The position numbers and the translations under genes were made by a program. From Leptolyngbya ohadii IS1 (lineage in GTDB: Bacteria > Cyanobacteriota > Cyanobacteriia > Elainellales > Elainellaceae): a stretch of 64,000 nucleotides of DNA. Location: positions 931,726 through 995,725 of the forward strand of contig NZ_NKFP01000004.1 of NCBI RefSeq assembly GCF_002215035.1, given 5' to 3'. Every line of letters begins with the position of its first letter. The first letter of the stretch is position 1. This document shows positions 25,112 to 34,010 of this stretch, piece after piece. The notes under the pieces are model-generated. The model was not told the origin of the DNA. It made no database searches and worked only from the letters and a program-made list of their open reading frames with translations.

Positions 25112-26059
25112 CTAAAGCGCTGCAAACCGATCGCTCGCCTCAATCAGCGCTGTCCGGATGCCCGGCTCTGTCATGGAATGCCCAGCATCGGAGATAAAAA
25201 TCAGCTCGGATTGGGGCAATGCCTGGTGCAAATCCCAGGCGGAAAGGGGCGGACAAACCACGTCGTAGCGTCCCTGCACAATCACGGTCGGCAAATGGCG
25301 AATGTGATCGCACTGGTCTAAAAGCTGGTTTTCCTGCTCAAAAAAGCCCTTATTAACAAAGTAGTGGCATTCAATTCGGGCAAAGGCATCGGCAAACTGG
25401 CTTTCTCCAAACCGCTGCTGCAATCCGACGTCGGGCAAAAGTTTACTGGTAGAGGCTTCCCAGACAGACCAGGCACGCGCCGCCTCCTGACGAATCTGCC
25501 AATCCTCACACGTCAACCGTTGATAATATGCCGCAATCAGGTTATGCCGCTCTGCTGGGGGAATGGGCTTCAGGTAGTTCTCCCAGGCATCCGGGAAAAA
25601 GTAGCTTGCGCCTTCCTGATAGAACCACAGCAGTTCCTTTTGTCTGAGCAGGAAGATGCCTCTGAGGATGAGACCTTTGCAGGCTTCCGGATGGGTTTGA
25701 CTGTATGCCAGCGATAGGGTGCTGCCCCAACTGCCGCCAAACACGACCCAGCGATCGATGCCCAGATGCAACCGCAGTTTTTCAATATCGCTGACCAGAT
25801 CCCAGGTGGTATTCTCCCGCAGTTCTGCGTGGGGAGTGCTGCGCCCACAGCCTCGCTGGTCAAATAGGATGACGCGCCACTTCTGCGGATCAAAAAATCG
25901 ACGGTGAAACGGATCGATTCCACCCCCCGGACCACCGTGCAGGAAAACGATTGGCTTACCCTCCGGATTGCCGACTTCTTCGTAGTAGAGCGTATGCAGA
26001 TCTGAAACTTTGAGTGTGCCAGTTGCGTATGGCTCGATCGTCTCGTACAGTTCGCGCAT
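25112..26059 (-). CDS. pip: Proline iminopeptidase
   Basis: 315-residue serine peptidase of family S33 that releases N-terminal proline from peptides. HGGPGGG (41-47) forms the oxyanion hole, and GGSWGS carries the nucleophile Ser110. QGRYDVVCPP provides the aspartate and DAGHSMTEPG the histidine near the C-terminus. The cap-domain sequence (RGIFLLRQKELLWFYQEGAS) is typical of the bacterial Pip group. No signal peptide, so cytosolic. Length and motifs are complete. The stop codon is one base from that of the convergent hydrolase gene, so the transcripts overlap. Confidence 0.93.
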   Translation of the reverse strand: MRELYETIEPYATGTLKVSDLHTLYYEEVGNPEGKPIVFLHGGPGGGIDPFHRRFFDPQKWRVILFDQRGCGRSTPHAELRENTTWDLVSDIEKLRLHLGIDRWVVFGGSWGSTLSLAYSQTHPEACKGLILRGIFLLRQKELLWFYQEGASYFFPDAWENYLKPIPPAERHNLIAAYYQRLTCEDWQIRQEAARAWSVWEASTSKLLPDVGLQQRFGESQFADAFARIECHYFVNKGFFEQENQLLDQCDHIRHLPTVIVQGRYDVVCPPLSAWDLHQALPQSELIFISDAGHSMTEPGIRTALIEASDRFAAL

Positions 26060-26372
26060 TACTTCTCCCGGATCAACCCCTATGGTTCAGTCTACCGGAA
26101 GGCATCCAAACTGCTTAGAATCGAAGTGTGTTGTTTCCGGTAATCCTGTTCTACTATCTGACAGTTCATCAATAGCAATCGTTAGTCTCAATCGTTGATT
26201 GCAACTGTTGATACAGCAATCCTGTGCAGGATTTAAACGGGGTGCAGGGGTTCCCCTGCCTGGGGGCGCAGCCCCCACCCCCCTTGTTCACAACCTACTT
26301 GTGAACGCTGTAGTCGTTAATAGTAATCGTCTGCTAATCGTCCGTCGCTAAATCCTGGTTCCTTCTAAACCT
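26060..26372. other. Intergenic region holding dispersed-repeat copy 2
   Basis: 313 bp between the divergent pip and the hypothetical gene at 26373; about a third of it is the multi-hairpin repeat at 26212-26312. No other structure was recognised. Confidence 0.5.
26212..26312. repeat. Dispersed multi-hairpin repeat, copy 2
   Basis: 101 bp from TACAGC to GCTGTA, same orientation and order of stems as 751-856: AATCCT-gtgc-AGGATT, GCAGGGG-tt-CCCCTGC, GGGGGC-gca-GCCCCC and GTTCACAA-cctac-TTGTGAAC. Loops and some stem bases differ from copy 1 while pairing is kept. No flanking duplication is obvious here. Confidence 0.7.
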
Positions 26373-26822
26373 ATGGGCTTTGTTGAGCTTCAGCCGCATC
26401 AAATTGCATTTTTGCAGTGCAATAGTCAACGTCTCTATGCAGAGGTGATTCAAATCGTTCCCGATCGCCGCCTTTGCTGGGCACGCCCTCTTGTTTTGCT
26501 CAATCAGCGGTCTGATCAGGAGCATTTCTTCCAGGTGGGTAGCTGTGGGCTATCGACAGAAACGCTTGCAGAAATGCTGGTTGATCTGCGTCAAGCGTCT
26601 GATTTGCTACTGCCCCTGCCCTGGTTTCAGGTTGCTGTTGATACAGAAGTTATTCCCATTCTTGCCCAGCTGATTGAACCCAAAACCCAAACCTCTTCCA
26701 CTACTGGAGAAGCCGCCTTGCTGTCAACGCAAAGCATTTGTCGTCCTTCGGCTCAAGAGCAGCTCCAGCAGTTTATTCAGGATTTTTGCAAGGTTGAGCA
26801 GCACCCCAAATCCTCTAGTTAA
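26373..26822 (+). CDS. Conserved cyanobacterial hypothetical protein
   Basis: 149 residues, soluble, without signal peptide or membrane segment. The N-terminal half (HQIAFLQCNSQRLYAEVIQI and RRLCWARPLVLL) looks like a small beta-barrel domain with conserved tryptophan and cysteine. The C-terminal third is helical and ends in a Ser-rich tail. The type is familiar from cyanobacterial genomes as a protein of unknown function, but no family name can be given. It is the only gene on this strand before a long gap and converges with a 64-residue gene. Confidence 0.6.
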   Translation: MGFVELQPHQIAFLQCNSQRLYAEVIQIVPDRRLCWARPLVLLNQRSDQEHFFQVGSCGLSTETLAEMLVDLRQASDLLLPLPWFQVAVDTEVIPILAQLIEPKTQTSSTTGEAALLSTQSICRPSAQEQLQQFIQDFCKVEQHPKSSS

Positions 26823-26841
26823 AGCTGTTCTTTTAAGCTGT

Positions 26842-27036
26842 CTAGGGGCTGGGAACCAGACGTACCCTTCCAGCATCCATTTCCGCCATCAGCAGTTCTA
26901 GTGCTTCGTAGTCCACATCGGAAATGTAGCCAAGACGGGTTAGCTCGTAGTTAATCTCGTTCTCAATGTCAGGCGTAAGCTGCTTAATTTGCAGTGCCTT
27001 TGACACAAGCTGGCGAATTACGTGGGTTGTCTTCAT
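26842..27036 (-). CDS. Small conserved cyanobacterial hypothetical protein
   Basis: 64 residues, acidic and helical: MKTTHVIRQLVSKALQIKQL, then DIENEINYELTRLGYISDVD, then YEALELLMAEMDAGRVRLV. The spacing of hydrophobic residues suggests two or three helices that may dimerise. Short proteins of this type recur in cyanobacteria; function unknown. AGGACTTTCACA before the ATG offers an AGGA ribosome-binding site about 8 bases upstream. Confidence 0.6.
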   Translation of the reverse strand: MKTTHVIRQLVSKALQIKQLTPDIENEINYELTRLGYISDVDYEALELLMAEMDAGRVRLVPSP

Positions 27037-27746
27037 TGTGAAAGTCCTGCGTCGAGAAGGAGGAACCAGTCTTTGGGATCTATTGTCACAAAGTGCGATC
27101 GCGACTTCGATGATCCAACGCTGTCCAGTATGTGATTTGAATCACCCCAGCGTACTGAGTTCCGCAGAGCATTTCGGGAATGGTAGATAAATATTACTTC
27201 TATCACTAGTTTGAAACTATCAATTTTCTTGAAGCTGTGTAACCTGTCCTGTGGTAGAAGAGCTGGGTTTTGGGCAGATTTCGCTTTGATGAATACCTGA
27301 AGTAACCAGAAGCACAGGCTGAACGCGGTTCTCAGCCCAATTTATTTCCTTTTTGCTGATTTACTGTATTTTTTTATGAAGAATCAATAAAGTCAGGCTG
27401 CTGGATACGAAGTTTAGCTTAAGCGTGTTCCAGAATTGAAACACCTTGACGCCCCCATAACGCAATGCGTACCAGGATAGCGGCGATTACTAAGGAATAG
27501 GCAAACCACAATCAAGAGAAACTACGGAGATTTTTTGTCACAAGGAATACATCTGTATAAATATAATTCCGTCAAAATTTAATCTACGCACTTGCTACAT
27601 AAAGATTCCGCAAATTCCCTGTTGCTCTCAGTGCCCTGGGAAATTTTCGAGGTTATTGTCTAGTACATTCCGGGGATTAGTCTAATTTTTGCTTAGTCAG
27701 AAGTTAGAGTCCTATTCACTCATCTGTAGTCAGACAGGATCGAACG
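27037..27746. other. 710-bp intergenic region upstream of the STAS gene
   Basis: No clear gene or promoter. One short minus-strand frame (27419-27511, TTG start, 30 residues, WFAYSLVIAAILVRIALWGR... to a stop) looks like a single membrane helix; it could be a microprotein or the last codons of a lost gene. The rest is AT-rich and unremarkable. Confidence 0.4.
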
Positions 27747-28082
27747 ATGTATAAAATGATTAAACACAAGCGAAAGGCGGTTGTTCAGCCCAGTGGCGAC
27801 ATCAACATTAGCAACGCCCACAGGCTGCAACAGCAGCTCACTGAAACGGTAACGGCGATCGATCATGCTCATGTCCTGGTCGATATGACTGGCGTTGAGT
27901 CTTTGGATAGTGCAGGACTGATGGCTCTTGTCTCAACTCTGACCCTTGCTCAGCAGCTTGGTAAGCAGTTGACGCTGTTTGGGATTTCTCCCTCGGTTCG
28001 GATTGTGTTTGAGCTAACCCAGCTCGATCGTGTTTTTGAAATTGCCGAGGAGCAATCGGTTCTGGAAGTCAGTGCTGCCTGA
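27747..28082 (+). CDS. STAS-domain anti-sigma factor antagonist
   Basis: 111-residue single STAS domain of SpoIIAA/RsbV type. VDMTGVESLDSAGLMAL carries the serine (Ser55) that a cognate serine kinase phosphorylates to switch the protein off. The rest (KQLTLFGISPSVRIVFELTQLDRVFEI, given in parts LFGISPSVRIVF and TQLDRVFEI) is standard for the family. It would act by binding an anti-sigma kinase or another regulatory partner; no such kinase or phosphatase is in this window. AGGA seven bases before the ATG supports the start. Isolated STAS genes are common in cyanobacteria. Confidence 0.88.
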   Translation: MYKMIKHKRKAVVQPSGDINISNAHRLQQQLTETVTAIDHAHVLVDMTGVESLDSAGLMALVSTLTLAQQLGKQLTLFGISPSVRIVFELTQLDRVFEIAEEQSVLEVSAA

Positions 28083-28386
28083 GGTACACCTGCAAAAGCA
28101 CCTGCAAAAGTCCATTGATGACGCTTCGAGGGGGCAGCAGTTCACCGAAAGGCGGGTTAACTCAGCCGATCGCTCTACCATGCCCTGAGCGATCGCCCTA
28201 TTAAAACGCATTATTCTTAGAGTGTCATTCAGAGTGCCATGCTGGGGTTGAATCCCCGGTGGCAGGCGAAGTAGCGTCTGAATCCGGTATAGTGAACAGG
28301 AAGAGAGGGAGGTGTGGAGTAGTTCCTCTCAAAGGATTATCTCGCATTCCTTCTTCTTCCAATCACTTGCTAGCGAAATCCTTGCC
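28083..28386. other. Intergenic region with a strong hairpin before the radical-SAM gene
   Basis: 304 bp. It includes two CACCTGCAAAAG units just after the STAS stop and an 11-bp hairpin (28235-28264). GTG at 28312 opens the same frame 25 codons upstream of the start chosen for the radical-SAM gene; the GGGAGG one base before that GTG is too close for an ordinary ribosome-binding site. Confidence 0.45.
28235..28264 (+). other. Stable hairpin in the leader of the radical-SAM gene
   Basis: TGCCA-tg-CTGGGG-ttgaat-CCCCGG-TGGCA: an 11-bp stem with a 2-nt bulge and a 6-nt loop, 120 bp before the chosen start codon. There is no U-run, so it is not a plain terminator. It was compared with cobalamin and glutamine riboswitches without a convincing match. 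Confidence 0.45.
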
Positions 28387-31098
28387 GTGGCAGTTGCAGT
28401 TGAACAGCTATTAACGCCCGAAATCCTGAAGCCCGCTCGCTATCTTGGCAATGAGCTGGGGTCTGTGCATAAGCCCTGGGACGCCGCGACAGTCCGCTGG
28501 GTTCTGACCTATCCCGAAATTTACGAGGTTGGCGCTTCTAATCTGGGTCATATCATTCTCTACAGTATCCTGAACGCCCAACCCCATCAGCTTTGCGATC
28601 GTTCCTATTTGCCTGCGCCTGATTTGGCGGCGAAGCTGCGGTCTACCCAAACGCCTCTCTTTGCGGTTGAATCGCACCGATCGCTGACGGAATTCGACAT
28701 TCTAGGATTTAGCCTCAGCTACGAGCTAGGGGCAACCAATATTCTGGAAATGCTGGCTCTGGCGGGCATTCCTCTCACCTGGAAGGAGCGAAATAGCCAG
28801 AGTGCCTGGAATGTGGAGCAGGGTAGCTATCCCCTCATTTTTGCAGGCGGACAAACCGCAACCTCTAACCCCGAACCCTACGCCGACTTTTTTGACTTCA
28901 TTGCCCTGGGCGACGGAGAGGAACTTTTACCCGAAATCGGGCTGGTTCTGGAGGAGGGCAAGACAGCAGGACTGAGCCGCGCGGAAATTTTGCTGGATCT
29001 GGCACAGATTCCCGGTGTCTATGTGCCCCAGTTCTACGACATGGCGACGGATGGCTCTGTGCATCCCAATCGTCCCGACGTGCCGGAGCGAATTTTGCGG
29101 CGGGTAGCAACCCCTCTGCCTGCCTATTCGATCGGCTTGGTGCCCTATGTGGAGACGGTTCACGATCGCCTAACCATTGAAATTCGGCGAGGCTGTACGC
29201 GGGGCTGTCGCTTTTGCCAGCCTGGAATGCTCACCCGTCCGGCGCGGGATGTAGAGCCAGAACAGGTCGTGGAGGCGATCGAGCAGGGGATGCGAGCAAC
29301 GGGCTATAACGAGTTCTCTCTGCTGTCGCTAAGCTGTTCGGACTATCTGGCACTGCCTGCCGTTGGCGTAGAAATTAAAAACCGTCTGCAAGGGGAGAAC
29401 ATTTCGCTGTCGCTGCCCAGTCAGCGAGTCGATCGCTTTGATGAGAACATTGCCAATATCCTCGGCGGAACGCGCCAATCCGGGCTGACTTTTGCGCCGG
29501 AAGCCGGAACGCAGCGAATGCGGGATATTATTAATAAAGGGCTAACCAACGAAGAACTGCTCCGAGGCGTTAAGACTGCTTATGAGCAGGGTTGGGATCG
29601 GGTCAAGCTCTATTTTATGATTGGCTTGCCGGGGGAAACCGACGCAGACGTGCTGGGCATTGCCGAAACCATACGCTGGCTCCAGCAGGAATGCCGAATT
29701 AAGGGCAGAAAGCCGATTGGCTTTAATGTCACCATTTCCAATTTCACCCCCAAGCCCCATACGCCATTTCAGTGGCACTCAGTGGCAACGGCGGAATTTC
29801 TCCGCAAGCAGCGGCTCCTTCAGCAAGAGTTTCGCACTATTCGGGGAGTCAAAGCCAACTTTACGGATGTTCGCATCTCGGCAATGGAGGACTTTGTCGG
29901 GCGAGGCGATCGACGTTTGTCGGCAGTTATCCGTCATGCCTGGGAACTGGGTGCAGGGATGGATTCCTGGTGGGAAAGCCTCGATCGGGCGTTTGCTGCT
30001 TGGACGAAGGCAATTGAAGCATCGGAACTAACCTGGAAGTATCGCCAGGTGGAGAACGGGGAGTGGAACGTTTTTGCCGATGCCGGATTTGCCGATAAAC
30101 TAGAGGGCGAACAGCCTCAAATTGAGCACATTCTAGATCAGCCTTTGCCCTGGGACCACCTGGATTCCGGGATTGATAAGCAGTGGCTTAAGGAAGATCT
30201 TCAGCGGGCGCTAGAAGCGTCGATCGTCCCAGACTGTTCGTTTGAGGGTTGCTCCCACTGCGGCGTTTGTGGGCTGGACTTTGGACATAATGTAGTTGTG
30301 CCGCCGCCGCCCATTCCCGCCTTTCAGGGTCAGTTTGTGCCCAATTCGGATCGGGTGCAGCGAATTCGCCTCCAGTTTGGTAAGCTGGGCGATCTGACGC
30401 TGCTGAGCCATCTGGATTTGGTGCGTCTATTCGATCGGGCGGTGCGTCGGGCGGCAATTCCGGTTGCCTTCACGGGAGGATTCCATCCGGGTCCGCGAAT
30501 TTCGATCGCCAGTGCCCTACCGCTAGGGGCAAGCAGCCTGGGCGAGTATGTCGATTTTGACCTCACTCAGGAGATGAACCTGGAAGAATTCCGGGAAAAG
30601 CTGGCTGCCCAATTGCCTGCGGATTTACCTGTTTTTGGCGTTGAAGCAATCGCCCTGGATGCCCCTGCTGCAACCCACGCAATGGAGCGGGCGGAGTACT
30701 GGATTGCTGTTGCGCCGCTTGAGGACAGGCTAGAGGACAGTTCGGCTGAAGATAACACGTTTGCAACATCCCCGGATTGGCAGACTTGGATGCAGGCGGT
30801 TCTGGATGCGGAAAGTCTCTGGGTTGAACAAACTACCAAATCAGGCAAGCAAAAATCAGTTAACCTGCGGGAACGACTGTTGGAGCTGGAGCAAATCGAT
30901 CGACCGATTCCGGGGCTGCGGCGGGGTCAGCAGCTTGAGGGCACGGTAGTTCTGCGTTTTGTGGGTGTTTGCCGGAATGATGGCACATTGCTCCGTCCGG
31001 AACATTTGGTGCAAATGCTGGAACAGGTGAGCCAGCGATCGTTCCAACTCCTGCACATTCACAGATGTCAGCTTCTCCTGACCAACGCCTGTTCTTAG
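28387..31098 (+). CDS. TIGR03960-family radical-SAM protein fused to a DUF2344 domain
   Basis: About 903 residues from the GTG at 28387 (product starts (M)AVAVEQLLTPEILKPARYLG, the usual N-terminus). The N-terminal third resembles a B12-binding-like fold. The radical-SAM motif RRGCTRGCRFC has Cys270, Cys274 and Cys277. A second cysteine cluster (CSFEGCSHCGVCGLDFGHN) lies around residue 617. From about 650 to 890 follows a DUF2344 (TIGR03936) domain beginning RIRLQFGKLGDLTLLSHLDL. The two parts are separate genes in many bacteria and often sit next to RNase E/G genes, as here. The reaction is unknown; RNA modification is a guess from the neighbourhood. A start at 28312 would add 25 residues. 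Confidence 0.85.
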   Translation: MAVAVEQLLTPEILKPARYLGNELGSVHKPWDAATVRWVLTYPEIYEVGASNLGHIILYSILNAQPHQLCDRSYLPAPDLAAKLRSTQTPLFAVESHRSLTEFDILGFSLSYELGATNILEMLALAGIPLTWKERNSQSAWNVEQGSYPLIFAGGQTATSNPEPYADFFDFIALGDGEELLPEIGLVLEEGKTAGLSRAEILLDLAQIPGVYVPQFYDMATDGSVHPNRPDVPERILRRVATPLPAYSIGLVPYVETVHDRLTIEIRRGCTRGCRFCQPGMLTRPARDVEPEQVVEAIEQGMRATGYNEFSLLSLSCSDYLALPAVGVEIKNRLQGENISLSLPSQRVDRFDENIANILGGTRQSGLTFAPEAGTQRMRDIINKGLTNEELLRGVKTAYEQGWDRVKLYFMIGLPGETDADVLGIAETIRWLQQECRIKGRKPIGFNVTISNFTPKPHTPFQWHSVATAEFLRKQRLLQQEFRTIRGVKANFTDVRISAMEDFVGRGDRRLSAVIRHAWELGAGMDSWWESLDRAFAAWTKAIEASELTWKYRQVENGEWNVFADAGFADKLEGEQPQIEHILDQPLPWDHLDSGIDKQWLKEDLQRALEASIVPDCSFEGCSHCGVCGLDFGHNVVVPPPPIPAFQGQFVPNSDRVQRIRLQFGKLGDLTLLSHLDLVRLFDRAVRRAAIPVAFTGGFHPGPRISIASALPLGASSLGEYVDFDLTQEMNLEEFREKLAAQLPADLPVFGVEAIALDAPAATHAMERAEYWIAVAPLEDRLEDSSAEDNTFATSPDWQTWMQAVLDAESLWVEQTTKSGKQKSVNLRERLLELEQIDRPIPGLRRGQQLEGTVVLRFVGVCRNDGTLLRPEHLVQMLEQVSQRSFQLLHIHRCQLLLTNACS

Positions 31099-31733
31099 GG
31101 CAAATTCTTCTCCTGGAAGGCTAACTGAGGAGTCCGGCTATCTGTAAGCAGCGCGGGTCAACTTAATCTATTGCTTCGGGTTTGTGCTGTTTTGACCTTC
31201 ATCTTCTCCGTGCTGCTGCGCTCGTCTAGCGATCGTAAACTCCGGAATCTTTCGACTAAAAAAATTTGCAGTACTGATGCATGTCTTGACTATCGCGCTA
31301 TAATGCGTAACTAAGAGAAGTCGTAGCGAAATCGCCACCTCTCAGGGTTGCCCTCATAGGGTCAGTTAACCTTTTAGGGTTAAAAGCGGTTCGAGCGGCG
31401 ACAGACCCAGAGTAAAGTCTGCTTCTGTAAAGCTTTTCACTCCCTCGCTGACGTAAGGTGTTGCTTAGTTTCAGGCAAATTCCTTCGTACAGAAACCTTT
31501 CACTCAGGTATCTTTCATCCAGATATTCCAGGTCAGTTGTCAGTTCTCCCAACTGAATGGGTATCTTGCTCTCCAATAAGGCTTCTCCGGTTAGATTGCT
31601 CATTATCTAGCTGGAACCCTACAAGCATTCTGCCGGACGACTGCTCTGCTGGTGCAGCGTTCGATTATTCATATCAGCATCGGCAGCATGATGAAGCCCG
31701 TGTTGCTACGCTGCCAGACTTTGAGGAAATTGA
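31099..31733 (+). promoter_or_regulatory. Long leader and promoter region of the RNase E gene
   Basis: 635 bp without a convincing gene. A consensus -10 TATAAT at 31299-31304 (no good -35 at the right spacing) would give a start near 31311 and a 5' leader of about 420 nt. In Synechocystis the RNase E mRNA has a long AU-containing leader through which the enzyme limits its own level (established knowledge), so a similar loop is plausible here. A 101-codon antisense open frame (31298-31603) has no recognisable domain and is not annotated. Confidence 0.5.
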
Positions 31734-34010
31734 ATGTCAAAACAAATTGTGATTGCAGAGCAGCACCGTATTGCTGCTGTATTTTCAGAAGATCAGATCC
31801 AAGAGTTAATCGTTGCAAAAGGAACTCATCAGGTCGGCGATATTTATCTGGGCGTTGTAGAGAACGTGCTGCCGGGGATTGATGCAGCATTCGTCAATAT
31901 CGGCGACAGCGAACGCAACGGATTTATCCACGTTTCTGATCTGGGTCCCCTTCGTCTTCGCAAGTCGATGGGTTCCATTACTGAACTGCTTGCGCCTCAG
32001 CAGAAGGTGCTGGTGCAAATCATGAAAGAGCCGACGGGCAATAAAGGTCCGCGTCTCACTGGAAACATTAGCCTACCTGGTCGCTATCTGGTGCTGATGC
32101 CCTTTGGTCGGGGTGTGAATCTTTCCCGCCGGATTCGCAACGAGGCAGAACGGAATAGGCTCCGTGCCCTAGCTATTTTGATCAAGCCTGCGGGCATGGG
32201 TCTTCTGGTGCGTACCGAAGCAGAAGGAATGCCCGAAGAAGCCATCCTGGAAGATTTGGAGGCATTGCAAAAGCAGTGGGAAAACGTTCAGCAGGAAGCA
32301 CTGTCCTCCCGTCCGCCCTGCCTGCTCAACCGCGATGATGACTTTATTCAGCGGGTGCTGCGCGATGTTTACAGCGCCGATGTGAACCGGATTGTGGTCG
32401 ATTCCCACACCGGATTAAAGCGAGTGAAGCAGCACCTCACCAACTGGAGCGGTGGACGATCGCCTCAAGGTGTCTTGATTGACCATCACCGGGAACGCAC
32501 TTCGATTCTGGAATATTTCCGGGTGAATGCTGCGATTCGGGAAGCATTAAAGCCCAGGGTTGACCTGCCTTCGGGAGGCTACATCATTATTGAACGCACG
32601 GAAGCCTTGACGGTAATCGATGTCAACTCGGGTTCCTTTACCCGCTCGGCAACGGCACGGGAAACCGTTTTATGGACGAACTGCGAAGCTGCAACCGAGA
32701 TTGCCCGTCAACTTCGCCTTCGCAATATTGCAGGCGTGATCATCGTCGATTTTATCGATATGGATTCGCGGCGCGACCAGCTTCAGGTTCTAGAGCAGTT
32801 TAATAAAGCCCTGCGAGCAGATAAAGCCCGTCCCCAAATTGCTCAATTGACGGAGTTGGGACTGGTCGAACTGACGCGCAAACGTCAGGGACAGAATGTT
32901 TACGAGCTGTTTGGTCGTCCCTGTACAACCTGTGGGGGACTGGGTCACGTTGTGCATCTGCCAGGTGAAACGGAAGTTCCTCTTTCTGATCCGATCGAGC
33001 CTGCGCGGACTCTGCCTGCTGTACCGGAATCTCGTCCTGCCGCCCGTGATGTTTGGGAGCGATCGACAGATGAGCTAGAGTTCGATCCGGCTGCTGATTT
33101 GCAGGAACTTGACCTGACGAATCATCCAGACTATCGGGAGCGGAGCCGAGGCGATCGGAATGACCGCAACGATCGGGGCGATCGGGGCGATAACCGTCGT
33201 CGTCGTCGAGGTGGACGGGTCAAAGTAGGTGAACCAACGCTAAAGCCTACGATCGGGCGACTTGAGCCAGACCTGGATCTGGATGCCGATGCACCGGAGG
33301 AAGTCTCTGCAACACCCATTCTGACGAACCGCGACAGCCGGGACAATCGAGAAAGCCGGGAAGGGCGAGAAAATCGCGACAGTCGGGACAGCCGGGACAA
33401 TCGAGAAAGCCGCGACAGTCGAGAAAACCGTGAGGGGCGAGAAAATCGCGACGGTCGGGAAAGTCGGGAAAATCGCAACGGAGGTCGAGATCGGGCAGAG
33501 AAGTTCGATTATCCCGCAGGTGGAACGGCTTCCCATCGCGGTCGAGTTTCCCGCCGGGACAAAGCGGCTGCGGAGCCTCCCCAAGTGATTTCAGTCGAGA
33601 TGACGCCAGAAGAGCAGGATGTTTATGCGCTGATGGGCATTTCGCCACTGGTGCTTTCCACCGAGGCTGTTAAAGATCCGAAGTCCACAGTTGTTGCGGT
33701 GACACTGCCCGGTCAGCGACGTCAGGAGCCAATCAGCCTGCCTCAGCTGTCTCGTGATGCCGAAGTTCCTGCTTCGCGGATTGAACCGATTGAACCAGAG
33801 GTGCCGATCGCGATCGACGAACCGCCAGCGGCGCCAGAAGTTGTGCCAGAAGTTGCGCTAGAAGTTGCGCCAGAAGTGGAATCAAACGGTTATGCAGCAG
33901 AATCAGATGAAGTCGATTATGGAGAACTGAATCTGGATGCTACCCGTCGTCGCCGTCGTCGCCGTTCTTCCCTGGCGGGAGCAGAGACGCACAGTTCAGA
34001 TGTCGGCTAA
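31734..34010 (+). CDS. rne: Ribonuclease E/G
   Basis: 758-residue endoribonuclease that starts mRNA decay and processes rRNA and tRNA. Residues about 35-120 are the S1 RNA-binding domain (GDIYLGVVENVLPGIDAAFV). The catalytic DNase I-like region includes VIDVNSGSFTR and IVDFIDMDSRRDQ with the two metal-binding aspartates. The zinc-link cysteines are Cys397 and Cys400 (RPCTTCGG). The tail after about 415 is disordered: a run of D/N/S/E-R repeats (DSRDNRESREGRENRD type, residues about 530-585), then an acidic stretch and seven arginines at 738-744. In cyanobacteria a C-terminal arginine run binds PNPase. GAGG seven bases before the ATG supports the start. It overlaps rnhB by 11 bp. Confidence 0.95.
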   Translation: MSKQIVIAEQHRIAAVFSEDQIQELIVAKGTHQVGDIYLGVVENVLPGIDAAFVNIGDSERNGFIHVSDLGPLRLRKSMGSITELLAPQQKVLVQIMKEPTGNKGPRLTGNISLPGRYLVLMPFGRGVNLSRRIRNEAERNRLRALAILIKPAGMGLLVRTEAEGMPEEAILEDLEALQKQWENVQQEALSSRPPCLLNRDDDFIQRVLRDVYSADVNRIVVDSHTGLKRVKQHLTNWSGGRSPQGVLIDHHRERTSILEYFRVNAAIREALKPRVDLPSGGYIIIERTEALTVIDVNSGSFTRSATARETVLWTNCEAATEIARQLRLRNIAGVIIVDFIDMDSRRDQLQVLEQFNKALRADKARPQIAQLTELGLVELTRKRQGQNVYELFGRPCTTCGGLGHVVHLPGETEVPLSDPIEPARTLPAVPESRPAARDVWERSTDELEFDPAADLQELDLTNHPDYRERSRGDRNDRNDRGDRGDNRRRRRGGRVKVGEPTLKPTIGRLEPDLDLDADAPEEVSATPILTNRDSRDNRESREGRENRDSRDSRDNRESRDSRENREGRENRDGRESRENRNGGRDRAEKFDYPAGGTASHRGRVSRRDKAAAEPPQVISVEMTPEEQDVYALMGISPLVLSTEAVKDPKSTVVAVTLPGQRRQEPISLPQLSRDAEVPASRIEPIEPEVPIAIDEPPAAPEVVPEVALEVAPEVESNGYAAESDEVDYGELNLDATRRRRRRRSSLAGAETHSSDVG
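33330..33482. repeat. Degenerate tandem repeat encoding R-E/D-N/S-R units in RNase E
   Basis: Repeated CGGGACAATCGAGAAAGCCG-like units of roughly 9-27 bp inside rne. They keep the frame and encode alternating arginine and acidic residues in the disordered tail. Confidence 0.65.

Noticed and set aside
28200-28386. Cobalamin or glutamine riboswitch before the radical-SAM gene
   Set aside because: GAAGTAG and a strong hairpin are present, but the order and the other conserved boxes of both classes are missing.
31286-31304. TTGACT as the -35 box of the rne promoter
   Set aside because: It is only seven bases from the TATAAT box, so at most the -10 element is credible.
31298-31603. 101-codon open frame antisense to the rne leader
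   Set aside because: No recognisable domain, it overlaps the likely promoter and leader, and its composition does not look coding.
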